Below the pieces are notes generated by a model. It did no database searches, was not told the DNA's origin, and saw nothing but the letters and a program-made list of their open reading frames with translations. A program made the position numbers and the translations under genes. From assembly GCF_004216755.1 (NCBI RefSeq), contig NZ_SGWZ01000002.1:496001-560000 (forward strand): a stretch of DNA of 64,000 bases, in the 5' to 3' direction. Positions 1-8,169 of this stretch are shown here, piece by piece. Within the stretch, counting starts at the first letter, position 1. Each line of letters begins with the position of its first letter. Source of the stretch: Kerstersia gyiorum (lineage in GTDB: Bacteria > Pseudomonadota > Gammaproteobacteria > Burkholderiales > Burkholderiaceae_B).

Positions 1-450
1 TTCTTCAAGGAGTCGCAGCGGCGGGCGCTTAGCTTCAAGAGCTATATCATCGGTTTTGGCGGGCCTGCAGATGGTTTTTATGATGTGTCCGAAATCGAAT
101 CGGCGCCGAAGTTCAATTTCTGGCTGGACGACACGTTCCAGTCTCATACCGTTATCAATCCGGATCAGCGGCGGCCGCCGATAACAGTGCTGTCCTCACA
201 GCGCGCCTATGCGCGGCCCAGCACCAATGAGCGTGATTTCAGGAAGACCAACGGGAGTAACTGCATCATCGGCCAGGGAAGCTGCGGCTGGGAGCAGGAT
301 TTTGGCAACTATGGGGGAGCCGGGAACTACTTCTATCCGGTGAACAAGCACGTCGTCAAACCGGAACAGTACTATCCCTGGGTGACATTTGCCGCGGTGC
401 GTGAGAAATATAAAAACTTTGATCACGTCACCATCATGACGGCATCCTGA
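1..450 (+). CDS. Unidentified protein, C-terminal part (5' end outside window)
   Basis: The reading frame is open from base 1 and ends at a TGA at 448-450, so at least 149 residues are visible and the start lies outside the window. An internal GTG at base 85 could be mistaken for the start, but clear coding sequence continues in front of it. The protein is rich in aromatic residues, Gly and Asn and has two close cysteines (GSNCIIGQGSCGWEQD), which suggests a secreted or periplasmic protein. I do not recognise the family. A strong palindromic terminator follows at 532-563. Confidence 0.6.
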   Translation, partial: FFKESQRRALSFKSYIIGFGGPADGFYDVSEIESAPKFNFWLDDTFQSHTVINPDQRRPPITVLSSQRAYARPSTNERDFRKTNGSNCIIGQGSCGWEQDFGNYGGAGNYFYPVNKHVVKPEQYYPWVTFAAVREKYKNFDHVTIMTAS

Positions 451-531
451 TAGGGCAGGGTCTGGCGGCAGCCTGTGCCTGTTGATGCAGCCAGGTGTGT
501 TGCCTGGTTGCGTTTCAGGTAGCGAAGAACA

Positions 532-563
532 AAAAAAGCAGGCTGCATGCAGCCTGCTTTTTT
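532..563. terminator. Perfect 32-base palindrome, bidirectional terminator
   Basis: Six A, a GC-rich arm GCAGGCTGCA, its exact complement and six T form a perfect palindrome centred between 547 and 548. Read from either strand it is a stem followed by a T run, so it can end both the partial gene at 1-450 and rpsT, which converge on it. Confidence 0.8.
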
Positions 564-649
564 GATTCCACGATGATGAAATCAGCCCGAAGGCTGTATC
601 ACAGGGCGCTTCAACCAGCAGAGGACGGGAAGCGCGCCTGTGTCATCAA

Positions 650-913
650 TCAGGCCATCGCCTTGATGGCGGAGGCCAGGCGGCTCTTGTGGCGAGCGGC
701 CTTGTTCTTGTGGATGATGTTCTTGTCGGCGATGCGGTCGATCGTGCTGGACGCCTTTTGGAAAATTTCAGAAGCAGCAGCCTTGTCGCCAGCAGCGATG
801 GCCGCGCGCACACGCTTGATTGCCGTGCGCAGAGCGGAACGCAGGCTGGAGTTGTGCTTGTTGCGGGCCACCGATTGGCGGGCGCGCTTGCGGGCTTGTG
901 CGGAATTGGCCAT
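650..913 (-). CDS. rpsT: Small ribosomal subunit protein bS20
   Basis: This 87-residue, strongly basic protein begins MANSAQARKRARQSVARNKHN and has the all-helical layout and usual length of bS20, which binds 16S rRNA early in assembly of the 30S body. Almost every third or fourth residue is Lys or Arg. It is monocistronic here: the upstream neighbour on this strand (phospholipase C) is about 220 bases away and the palindrome at 532-563 lies downstream. Confidence 0.97.
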   Translation of the reverse strand: MANSAQARKRARQSVARNKHNSSLRSALRTAIKRVRAAIAAGDKAAASEIFQKASSTIDRIADKNIIHKNKAARHKSRLASAIKAMA

Positions 914-1135
914 GTTGGTTGATTATTTATAGAAAAGAATTCTGGAAAGCCTATTATTCTATCAGCATTCCAGCATTATGCAAGCCGTGGCTCGTTCCAG
1001 ATCCTGGCGGGCCACGACATGCGGGAATTGCCGCCAGCCTCGGGGAGGCTGGCGGCTCGTGTCAGGTCGCGAATCGGGACGTTCGGGATGCCTGTGAACC
1101 GATGGTTGCCAAAGATGCCTGGGCATCAAGAGCGA

Positions 1136-3367
1136 TCAGTTCCTTGCTGGCGTACCCATGGCGGGATCACTGATGGAATCCTTGCCGGTTTCCACACGAC
1201 CGGCAAACCGCCTGAGCCAGGCTGGCATGCGGCCGTTTTCGATACGGACAGTGAAATCATACCAGTGTCCGCTTGAGGATAGGTCCCAGAATGTTGTTTC
1301 CGCGCTGCCGGCAGGGACATTCAGCTCCCATTGCTCCCCGTTGCCGAAATAGGCATTGGCTGCAATGTGGAATACGCAGGCTTCATTGGTCGGATTCAGG
1401 GCATCCAGGTAGACATTGCCATTGGCGATGTCGTAGCAGACACGGATTTCCGGTTCCTGGGTGCCGCGCGGCTGGAGCTCGTTCAGGTTACCGGTGAAAT
1501 GGCGATGGAAGCCGTTGGGCCCGAGCACCCAAAGGTCATAGCGTCCGTTGTTTTCCGCAACCGCTTGCCATTGGTCGGTCAATTGCAGGCCCGGGCCCAC
1601 GACGTAACGCCTGGGGGTGCGGTCCAGGTGCAGCTTGTCGTAGACATGGAACAAGCAGGTGCTGCTGCCGGTATTGGAGAAGACCAGCTCCATGGTGCCG
1701 TCGCTGGTATTGGCACGGCCGCTGACGTGGGGCTCGTAGGGCAGGGCGCGCGAGGGCCGGATGCCGGTGGCCTGCTGCGGCAGGGTCTGCACATACTCGT
1801 TGGGCAGGGGAACCTGCGCCAGTTGCTCCTGCGCCTTGCGCAGCGCGTCGGCAGCATTCTTTTCCAGTTTCAGCAGGTCCGGCGCCTTGTCCAGATTCGG
1901 ATTCACGAAATCGAAGGCTGAAGTCAGGTCACCGAATACTGCGCGGCGGTAGGGGCTGATATTGCTTTCCTTGACGCCGAAGCGGGCTTCCAGGAAGCGC
2001 AGTACCGAGGTGTGATCGAAGTTTTCCGAATTCACCCAGCCGCCGCGACTCCAGGGCGAAATGACATACATCGGAACGCGCGGTCCGGGGCCATAGCAGT
2101 CCTTGTCCGGCAGGGGCATGAAGGTGCCCAGCACACGGTTGTGCTGGAAGTATTCGTAGGACAGGTCCTCGTCGACCAGCGTGGCGCGGCCGCTCATCTT
2201 GCCATTCTTGTCCAGCGAGGGCGCACAGGGCGGCGGCACGTGGTCAAAGAATCCGTCATTCTCATCAAAGTTGACGATCAGTACGGTTTTGCTCCAGACC
2301 TCAGGATTGGCGGTCAGTGCATCCAGAACTTCCTGCGTATACCAGGCGCCCTGTATCGGCGATGACGAGCCGGGGTGCTCCGAATATTCGGCTGGCGCCA
2401 CCACCCAGGAAACCTGCGGCAGCGTGTTGGCGGCGATGTCGCGCCGGAAGGTTTCCAGGAAGCCCCCGTCGGGCATGGTATTGGCGATCCCCTTGTAGAG
2501 CGGGTTGCCGGCGTTGTCGGTGGCAGGGTCGTATGCCGGGTTGCTTTTGCGGTCATGGTAGACCGGTTTGCCCGAATCGCGGTTGGCCTTGCGATACTGC
2601 TTGAAACCCACCAGCGGGTTGTCGGTGAAGTTGTTGGGCATGTTCTGGTAGACCATCCAGGACACGCCTGCCTGTTCCAGCCGCTCCGGATAAGTGGTCC
2701 ATTCGTAGCCCATGCGCAGAATATCGTCGGCGACGTTGATGGAGTCCCAGGCGTTGTTCACGACCACGCGCTGGTCTTCGGTCGTGGCGCCGTTGGTGCC
2801 GGTCCAAAGGAACATGCGATTGGTGTTGGTGCCGCCATGCAGCGAACAGAAATAGGCGTCGCAGATCGTGAATGCATTGGCCAGCGCAAACTGGAACGGC
2901 AGCTCCTGTTCCTTGTAGTACCCCATGGACTGGGATTCCTTGTGCTTCGGCCATTCCGTCATGCGGCCCTTGTCCCAGGCATCGCGCGCATCGTTCCAGC
3001 TGTGTGGCGTGCCGCTAACACGCTGCGCATTACCGTTGGTCTGGTCCAGGTGATACGGCAGGATGGGGCGTTTGCCGTCCGTCTGCTGCCAGACGCTGCG
3101 GCCATCCGGCAGCGGGATAGTGATACGGTCGCCGAAGCCGCGCACGCCGTGCAGGGCGCCGAAGTAGTGATCGAAGGAACGGTTTTCCTGCATCAGGATC
3201 ACGACGTGCTCGACATCCTTGATGGTGCCGGTGCGATTGTTGGCCGGGATCGCCAGGGCTTTGCGGATGCTGGGCGGGAACAGCCCCAGGCCGGCCGCGC
3301 CACCTGCGCCATACATGGCCTGCATCAGGAATTGACGCTTGCGATTCGAAAAGGACGGGTCAGACAT
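1136..3367 (-). CDS. Phosphocholine-specific phospholipase C (Tat-exported)
   Basis: A 743-residue member of the PlcH/PlcN-type bacterial phospholipase C family, which hydrolyses phosphatidylcholine or sphingomyelin to release phosphocholine. The N-terminus (SNRKRQFLMQAMYGAGGAAG) is a Tat signal with KR in place of RR, followed by the family stretch FPPSIRKALAIPANN. The phosphoesterase signature HVVILMQENRSFDHYFG follows, and NFDENDGFFDHVPPP lies mid-protein. The last 200 or so residues fit the two C-terminal repeats usual in this family. The frame is open to ATG codons at 3427 and 3448, but I prefer 3367 because it puts the Tat motif at the normal distance from the N-terminus. Monocistronic. 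Confidence 0.93.
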   Translation of the reverse strand: MSDPSFSNRKRQFLMQAMYGAGGAAGLGLFPPSIRKALAIPANNRTGTIKDVEHVVILMQENRSFDHYFGALHGVRGFGDRITIPLPDGRSVWQQTDGKRPILPYHLDQTNGNAQRVSGTPHSWNDARDAWDKGRMTEWPKHKESQSMGYYKEQELPFQFALANAFTICDAYFCSLHGGTNTNRMFLWTGTNGATTEDQRVVVNNAWDSINVADDILRMGYEWTTYPERLEQAGVSWMVYQNMPNNFTDNPLVGFKQYRKANRDSGKPVYHDRKSNPAYDPATDNAGNPLYKGIANTMPDGGFLETFRRDIAANTLPQVSWVVAPAEYSEHPGSSSPIQGAWYTQEVLDALTANPEVWSKTVLIVNFDENDGFFDHVPPPCAPSLDKNGKMSGRATLVDEDLSYEYFQHNRVLGTFMPLPDKDCYGPGPRVPMYVISPWSRGGWVNSENFDHTSVLRFLEARFGVKESNISPYRRAVFGDLTSAFDFVNPNLDKAPDLLKLEKNAADALRKAQEQLAQVPLPNEYVQTLPQQATGIRPSRALPYEPHVSGRANTSDGTMELVFSNTGSSTCLFHVYDKLHLDRTPRRYVVGPGLQLTDQWQAVAENNGRYDLWVLGPNGFHRHFTGNLNELQPRGTQEPEIRVCYDIANGNVYLDALNPTNEACVFHIAANAYFGNGEQWELNVPAGSAETTFWDLSSSGHWYDFTVRIENGRMPAWLRRFAGRVETGKDSISDPAMGTPARN

Positions 3368-3749
3368 ACCTTGTATCCGGAAAGAGTGGGCAACGGTCTT
3401 CCCGGCATGAGAACGTCGGGCAGCCATGAGTCGAAGGCGGGCGATCATGGCGGCAGCGGTAGCTCAAGTTGAGTGTCTTGGGCTGCGGTAGGCGGATGCG
3501 CCAGGTGGCATGCCATGGTGGCTCCTGCTTCTGCTGGCATCTTCAGCTGTACGTATGAAATCCCGATGAAGCAAGCGGCAATTCGGCTGATGGAGTGATC
3601 AGAAAAATGATCATCAGGTAACAAGCCGCTTCAGGATTGCCAGGGCGCGCGCAACCCCGCAGGCCTGAAGAGCCGGTGGGAATGTGGGGCGGGCAGGGCT
3701 CACGCGCGCCGGATGGCCGGCGGGCGGGATGAAGCCGGTGTGGCGGAGA
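3368..3749. other. Intergenic region, phospholipase C promoter side
   Basis: No convincing gene is visible. The stretch separates the phospholipase C start from the murJ stop, both on the minus strand, and must carry the phospholipase promoter. Around 3595-3625 there is an AT-richer patch (tgatcagaaaaatgatcatc) with the short inverted repeat TGATCA...TGATCA, a possible regulator site. I cannot assign it to a regulator. Confidence 0.4.
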
Positions 3750-5300
3750 CTAGCGCCGGAAGTCGGACGGGCGCATACCGCTCAGGAACAGCACGGCAAA
3801 GTAGCTGAAGGCGGCGGCACCTGCGACGCCTGCGAGCAGCAGCACACGCATCCAGGGAGTGGTTTGCAGTGCGATCCAGTCGATGTGCTGGTTGGCGCTA
3901 TACAGGATGGCGGCCATGGCGGCCAGGCCCAGGGGCATGCGCCAGACGTAGCGCGTCCAGCTGGCGCCGGGGCGGTAGATGCCGCGCTTGAGCAAACCGC
4001 GCAGCAGGGCAATGGCATTGATGCACGCGCCCAGGCCGATGGACAGCGCCAGGCCGGCATGGCTGAGCAGTGGTACCAGCGCCAGGTTGAACACCTGCGT
4101 GATGATGAGCACGAAAATGGCGATCTTCACCGGGGTGCGGATATCCTGCTTGGCATAGAAACCCGGGGCGAGGATCTTGACCGACAGGATGCCGATCAGA
4201 CCGACGGAGTAGGCTGCGGCGGCAGTCTGCGTCTGGCTGACGTCGATGGCCTTGAATTCACCGTAGTGGAACAGGGTGGCAACCATGCCTTCGGAGAGCA
4301 TGGCCAGCGCCAGCGCGGCCGGCAGGCCCAGCAGCAGGGTCAGGCGCATGCCCCAGTCCAGCAGGCGGCTGTAGGTGTCTATGTCCTGGCTGGCATGCGC
4401 GCGCGACAGGCTGGGGAGTAGTACCGTGCCCAGCGCGATGCCCAGCAGTGCCGTGGGAAATTCCATCAGGCGGTCGGCAAACGACAGCCAGGTAACGCTG
4501 CCGGAAGGCAGCCAGCTGGCGATATTGGTATTGATAAGCAGGGAAATCTGGGCTACGGAAACACCCAGGATAGCCGGGAGCATCTGTTTGCCAATGCGGC
4601 GGACGGTTGGGTCCTGCCAGGCCTGGCGCACAGAGCTGCGGCGCCAGCTGGGCAAGACGCCCAGGCGCGCCAGCGCCAGCCACTGCACGGCCAGCTGCGC
4701 CACGCCGCCCGCCATGACGCCAATGGCCAGCGAATAGATGGCGGGTTCTATGCGCGGCGCGAGCCACAGTGAAGCCGATATCATCGCCACGTTCAACAGC
4801 ACGGGCGTGAATGCAGGAATGGCGAAACGGCGCCAGGTATTGAGCACGCCCGAAGCGAAAGCGACCAGCGACATGCACAGGATGTACGGGAACATGATGC
4901 GCGTCATGGTGACGGCCGCATCATAGCCGTTGCTGCCGCCGGCTTCGTTCAGGCCGCTGGCAATGAGATAGACGATCCACGGCGCGGCCAGGACGCCCAC
5001 GGCCGTGACGGCCATGAGGATCAGGGTCAGAATCATGGCGACCCGGTCCAACAGTTCCTGCACTCGCTCTTCGCCGTTTTCTGTCTTGACCGCGCCCAGA
5101 ATGGGAACGAAGGCCTGGGAAAAGGCGCCTTCGGCAAAAAGGCGGCGCAGCAGATTGGGGATGCGGAATGCGATCCAGAAGGCGTCGGTCAGGGCGCCGG
5201 CCCCGTAGGCGCGGGCAATGAGAACATCGCGCACCAGTCCGGTAATGCGGGAGAGCAGCGTCAGGCTGCTGACGGTGGCGGCGGAACGAAGCAGGCTCAT
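3750..5300 (-). CDS. murJ: Lipid II flippase MurJ
   Basis: A 516-residue polytopic inner-membrane protein of the MOP superfamily that moves lipid II across the cytoplasmic membrane for peptidoglycan synthesis. The N-terminus LLSRITGLVRD, then the segment through LTDAFWIAFRIPNLLRRLFAEGAFSQAF, is diagnostic. Arg18, Arg24, Asp39 and Arg52 fall at the same numbers as the essential central-cavity residues of E. coli MurJ. Length is typical. The start ATG at 5300 gives exactly this conserved N-terminus. Confidence 0.97.
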   Translation of the reverse strand: MSLLRSAATVSSLTLLSRITGLVRDVLIARAYGAGALTDAFWIAFRIPNLLRRLFAEGAFSQAFVPILGAVKTENGEERVQELLDRVAMILTLILMAVTAVGVLAAPWIVYLIASGLNEAGGSNGYDAAVTMTRIMFPYILCMSLVAFASGVLNTWRRFAIPAFTPVLLNVAMISASLWLAPRIEPAIYSLAIGVMAGGVAQLAVQWLALARLGVLPSWRRSSVRQAWQDPTVRRIGKQMLPAILGVSVAQISLLINTNIASWLPSGSVTWLSFADRLMEFPTALLGIALGTVLLPSLSRAHASQDIDTYSRLLDWGMRLTLLLGLPAALALAMLSEGMVATLFHYGEFKAIDVSQTQTAAAAYSVGLIGILSVKILAPGFYAKQDIRTPVKIAIFVLIITQVFNLALVPLLSHAGLALSIGLGACINAIALLRGLLKRGIYRPGASWTRYVWRMPLGLAAMAAILYSANQHIDWIALQTTPWMRVLLLAGVAGAAAFSYFAVLFLSGMRPSDFRR

Positions 5301-5424
5301 GGGGCGGTGAAAAAAGACGTGGCGGGAGTCACTGGCACGGTGGGCGATGCAAGGACAGCGGGCGCAGGTCCGGCAGCATGGTCACGGCCCGTTGCCGATA
5401 AAAAAACAGGGTCCGAAAACCAAA

Positions 5425-5455
5425 CCGCCAGGCACTGGGCCTGGCGGAGGACAAA
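5425..5455 (-). terminator. Intrinsic terminator of adk
   Basis: Arms CCGCCAGG and CCTGGCGG flank a 7-base loop at 5425-5447. On the minus strand the hairpin is followed by a T-rich tract (TTTGGTTTTC). It lies about 30 bases beyond the adk stop. The coordinates cover the hairpin and nearby bases. Confidence 0.65.
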
Positions 5456-5479
5456 GGGCTGGCCTGGAACGGCTGCCGG

Positions 5480-6136
5480 TCAGCTCTTCAGGGCGGCTTC
5501 GATGCGGGCCTGGATGGCTTCGACATCCCCCACGCCGGCGACCTTGCGGTAGCGCGGCGCGGCCTGGTCGCCGCTGTCGGCCCACTGGGAATAGTAGTCC
5601 ACCAGCGGGCGGGTCTGTTCCTGGTAGACCGCCAGGCGTTTGCGAACCGTGGCTTCGCTGTCATCGTCACGCTGGATCAGGTCCTCGCCGGTTTCGTCAT
5701 CCTTGCCGGCGACTTTGGGCGGGTTGTAGCGCACGTGGTAGCTGCGGCCGCTGGCCGGGTGTACGCGGCGGCCGCTGATGCGGTCGATGATGTCGTCTTC
5801 CGGGACGTCGATCTCGATGACGTAGTCCAGCGCAACACCGGCGTCCTTGAGTGCGTCAGCCTGGGGGATGGTGCGCGGGAAACCGTCGAGCAGATAGCCT
5901 TTCTCGCAGTCCGGCTGTTGCAGGCGATCACGCACCAGGCCGATGATGATTTCATCGGAGACAAGTTTCCCTGCATCCATGATTTTCTTGGCTTCCAGGC
6001 CGAGAGGCGTGCCGGCCTTGACAGCGGCGCGCAACATGTCGCCGGTCGATATCTGGGGGATACCGTACTGACGCGTGATGTAGGCGGCCTGGGTACCCTT
6101 GCCCGCACCGGGGGGGCCAAGCAGAATGAGACGCAT
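5480..6136 (-). CDS. adk: Adenylate kinase
   Basis: A 218-residue cytosolic enzyme for AMP + ATP = 2 ADP. It starts MRLILLGPPGAGKGTQ with the Walker A P-loop at residues 7-15, then the AMP-site stretch STGDMLRAAV, GFPRTIPQA, and a long LID domain beginning RISGRRVHPASGRSYH. The LID lacks the four Zn-binding cysteines, as in other Gram-negatives. The frame is open 25 codons further upstream, but the ATG at 6136 has GGAGTT five bases ahead of it and matches the family N-terminus. The kdsB gene that often sits just upstream in related genomes is absent here. Confidence 0.97.
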   Translation of the reverse strand: MRLILLGPPGAGKGTQAAYITRQYGIPQISTGDMLRAAVKAGTPLGLEAKKIMDAGKLVSDEIIIGLVRDRLQQPDCEKGYLLDGFPRTIPQADALKDAGVALDYVIEIDVPEDDIIDRISGRRVHPASGRSYHVRYNPPKVAGKDDETGEDLIQRDDDSEATVRKRLAVYQEQTRPLVDYYSQWADSGDQAAPRYRKVAGVGDVEAIQARIEAALKS

Positions 6137-6402
6137 GGGAACTCCTGTGGTTGTTATATCTTGCTGGCGGAGATGAATTGCCTTGTCGCGTTGCGGTGAG
6201 TGCTCTAACACTGGCGGTCAGTCGTGTTGGGCCACTACCGGCGTGCTTTTATTGTGCACTGCGCATATAACGCGGAAGGCATTTTTATAACCGATTTGCG
6301 CTTGCTTCGTATTGCGTGGATATGGGGATTTCCCCTGTATCCGTGAAAAATGCTTGCCTTTCCCGGAAGGGCCTGTCAGTCGTTCGGCCGGCAGGTTGGG
6401 GA

Positions 6403-6591
6403 TCAGTGCTGCGCGGCGTTGTCCTGGGATTCCAGCTTGCGGGCTTGCTCCACCAGCATGACGGGGATACCGTCACGGATGGGAAAGGCCAAGCCGGCGC
6501 CGCGCGAAATCAACTCGCCGCGCTGTGCGTCGTATTCGAGACGGCCCTTGGTCAGGGGGCAGACAAGGACCTCAAGTAAGCGGGTGTTCAT
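6403..6591 (-). CDS. Trm112-like small protein (UPF0434/YcaR family)
   Basis: A 62-residue protein, MNTRLLEVLVCPLTKGRLEY..., with the Trm112 fold pattern: a CP-x-TKG turn near residue 11, then ELISRGAGLAFPIRDGIPVML. Members sit beside lpxK and kdsB in many Proteobacteria. Their exact role is not established. It lies 21 bases after lpxK and is probably co-transcribed with it. Confidence 0.9.
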   Translation of the reverse strand: MNTRLLEVLVCPLTKGRLEYDAQRGELISRGAGLAFPIRDGIPVMLVEQARKLESQDNAAQH

Positions 6592-6612
6592 GTTTCGATT
6601 TTATCCCTTTTT

Positions 6613-7710
6613 TTACCCGTTTCCATCCTGGCCGGGCGCATTCATTGCATGCGCCTGCTCATTGGCGGGCAAGGGTAGGCGCGCCAGCCAGTCCGCAGGC
6701 TGGAAGGATGGTGCGGCATGTACCACCCACAGGCGGTCGTCCGTCAGTGCACGGCATTTGGTGGCGTCCTTGGCGGTAATCAGGATGCGTTCGGCTTGCA
6801 GGCGGGCGAAGGGATTGTCGTCATACGCATGATGGTCTGGCAGTGGCAGGGTTGTATCGAGGTGCAGCCCCTGCTGGCGCAGCATGGCAAAGTAGCGGGC
6901 AGGGTTGCCGATCCCGGCTGCCGCAGCCAGCGGCAGTCCGGCCGCTTCAGCGGTGAACATCGCGGGCGACAGGCTGCGCCCACTGGACAGGTGTTCGTAG
7001 CGTTCGGGCTGCAGGCTCATGCTGACAGTCATGGGCCGCAGGGCTGTCGTGGTAGTCGCTTTGGCGGCAGGAGCGGGCAGCGCCTGGCGATTGGTGATGA
7101 TGATGTCGACATCCTGCAGGCGTTCCACAGGCTCGCGCAACGGGCCGGCGGGCAGCAGGCGGCCGTTGCCGGTGCCGCGTTCGTCTTGCACGACGATTTC
7201 GATGTCGCGTTGCAGGGCAAGGTGCTGCAGGCCATCGTCGCAAATCAGGATGTCGATATCCGGCCAGCGGGCCAGCAGGGTCTGGGCTGCCAGTGGCCGC
7301 TTGGGGTGTACGCCGACCGGCACGCCGGTGGCGGCGGCAATCAGCGCGGGTTCATCGCCATAAAGCGTGGCGTCCAGCGGTGCCATGCCGCAGCGCGGCG
7401 CGGCGCCGATGTCAGCGCCATAGCCACGGCTGATCACGCCAGGACGCCAGCCCTGCGCACGCAGCGCGTTGACGGTGGCGATGGTCACGGGCGTCTTGCC
7501 GGTGCCGCCGACATAAATATTGCCGATGACAATGACGGGTACCGGCGCGCGCCAGGACGGTTTGCGGCCGGTGGCATAGGCTGAGCGCTTGTTGCGCACG
7601 TGCCAGGCGGCGAGCGCACCCAGCGGGCGCAGCAAAGTGGAGAGCCAGCCGCCTTGCTGCCACTGATGCTGCACGAAACGGGTCAGGCTTGCACGTAATG
7701 GGGAGGGCAT
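6613..7710 (-). CDS. lpxK: Tetraacyldisaccharide 4'-kinase (lipid A synthesis)
   Basis: LpxK phosphorylates the 4' position of the lipid A disaccharide at the inner membrane to make lipid IVA. The P-loop GNIYVGGTGKTP lies near residues 60-71 after an N-terminal amphipathic or membrane-contacting stretch, and ILICDDGLQHLALQRDIEIVV is the conserved DDGLQH motif. From the ATG at 7710 the protein is 365 residues, near the family norm. An ATG at 7782 adds 24 Pro/Arg-rich residues that do not look conserved. Neither start has a clear ribosome site. Confidence 0.93.
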   Translation of the reverse strand: MPSPLRASLTRFVQHQWQQGGWLSTLLRPLGALAAWHVRNKRSAYATGRKPSWRAPVPVIVIGNIYVGGTGKTPVTIATVNALRAQGWRPGVISRGYGADIGAAPRCGMAPLDATLYGDEPALIAAATGVPVGVHPKRPLAAQTLLARWPDIDILICDDGLQHLALQRDIEIVVQDERGTGNGRLLPAGPLREPVERLQDVDIIITNRQALPAPAAKATTTTALRPMTVSMSLQPERYEHLSSGRSLSPAMFTAEAAGLPLAAAAGIGNPARYFAMLRQQGLHLDTTLPLPDHHAYDDNPFARLQAERILITAKDATKCRALTDDRLWVVHAAPSFQPADWLARLPLPANEQAHAMNAPGQDGNG

Positions 7711-7935
7711 GCGGCGAAAGGCGGCAGGGTGTCGGAAGAAGGGGCGCAAGAGCGGACGCGGGGCCCGGTCCGTGGGCCGCATGACAGGTGCTGCGCTGCC
7801 GCAATGCGGCCAAACGATTATGCTAACGCATCAGAACGCAATCGGGGAGGGGCTGGCTCGCGCACGGCAGATCCATTCCTGGGGGGCTGTGTATCTTTGT
7901 GGCTGCTGAGTGCAGGCGCGGGTGGGACGCCCAAG

Positions 7936-8085
7936 CTATCCACAGAATCTGTGGATAATTCTGTGGGTAAGAGTGTGGAAGGCAGCGTCATTGCTGGCTG
8001 TAAGCTGGGCTGCTCAAAATTTGACTTATTGTGGAAATAATTAAAAATTCAATAAAAACAATAAGTTGTGGGCTTAATTTGAAGC
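7936..8085. promoter_or_regulatory. DnaA-box-like cluster with adjacent AT-rich tract
   Basis: Between the divergent lpxK and xseA starts lie CTATCCACA (7936-7944), the perfect DnaA box TGTGGATAA (7950-7958), TGTGGGTAA (7962-7970) and TGTGGAAGG (7974-7982). The last three are direct repeats spaced exactly 12 bases apart. A further TGTGGAAAT is at 8030-8038, inside an AT-rich tract running to about 8085. This is the layout of a DnaA-binding locus, either an origin-like site or a DnaA-titrating or regulatory site. No dnaA, rpmH or gidA is nearby. Confidence 0.5.
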
Positions 8086-8169
8086 GGATGCTGATCTTGA
8101 GCCATTTCTGGCACTCAAGGTATGATGGCGGCCCGGCTTGACTTTTCTGTGGACAGTTGTTCCTGATAT

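Noticed and set aside
2375..3472. A 365-codon open frame antisense to the phospholipase C gene
   Set aside because: The phospholipase C motifs lie on the opposite strand. The antisense protein has no recognisable domain.
6137..6402. kdsB remnant between adk and the Trm112-like gene
   Set aside because: I looked for CMP-Kdo synthetase motifs in all frames and saw none; the stretch appears non-coding.
7936..8085. The chromosomal oriC itself
   Set aside because: dnaA, dnaN, rpmH or gidA are missing nearby, so I report only a DnaA-box cluster and leave its role open.
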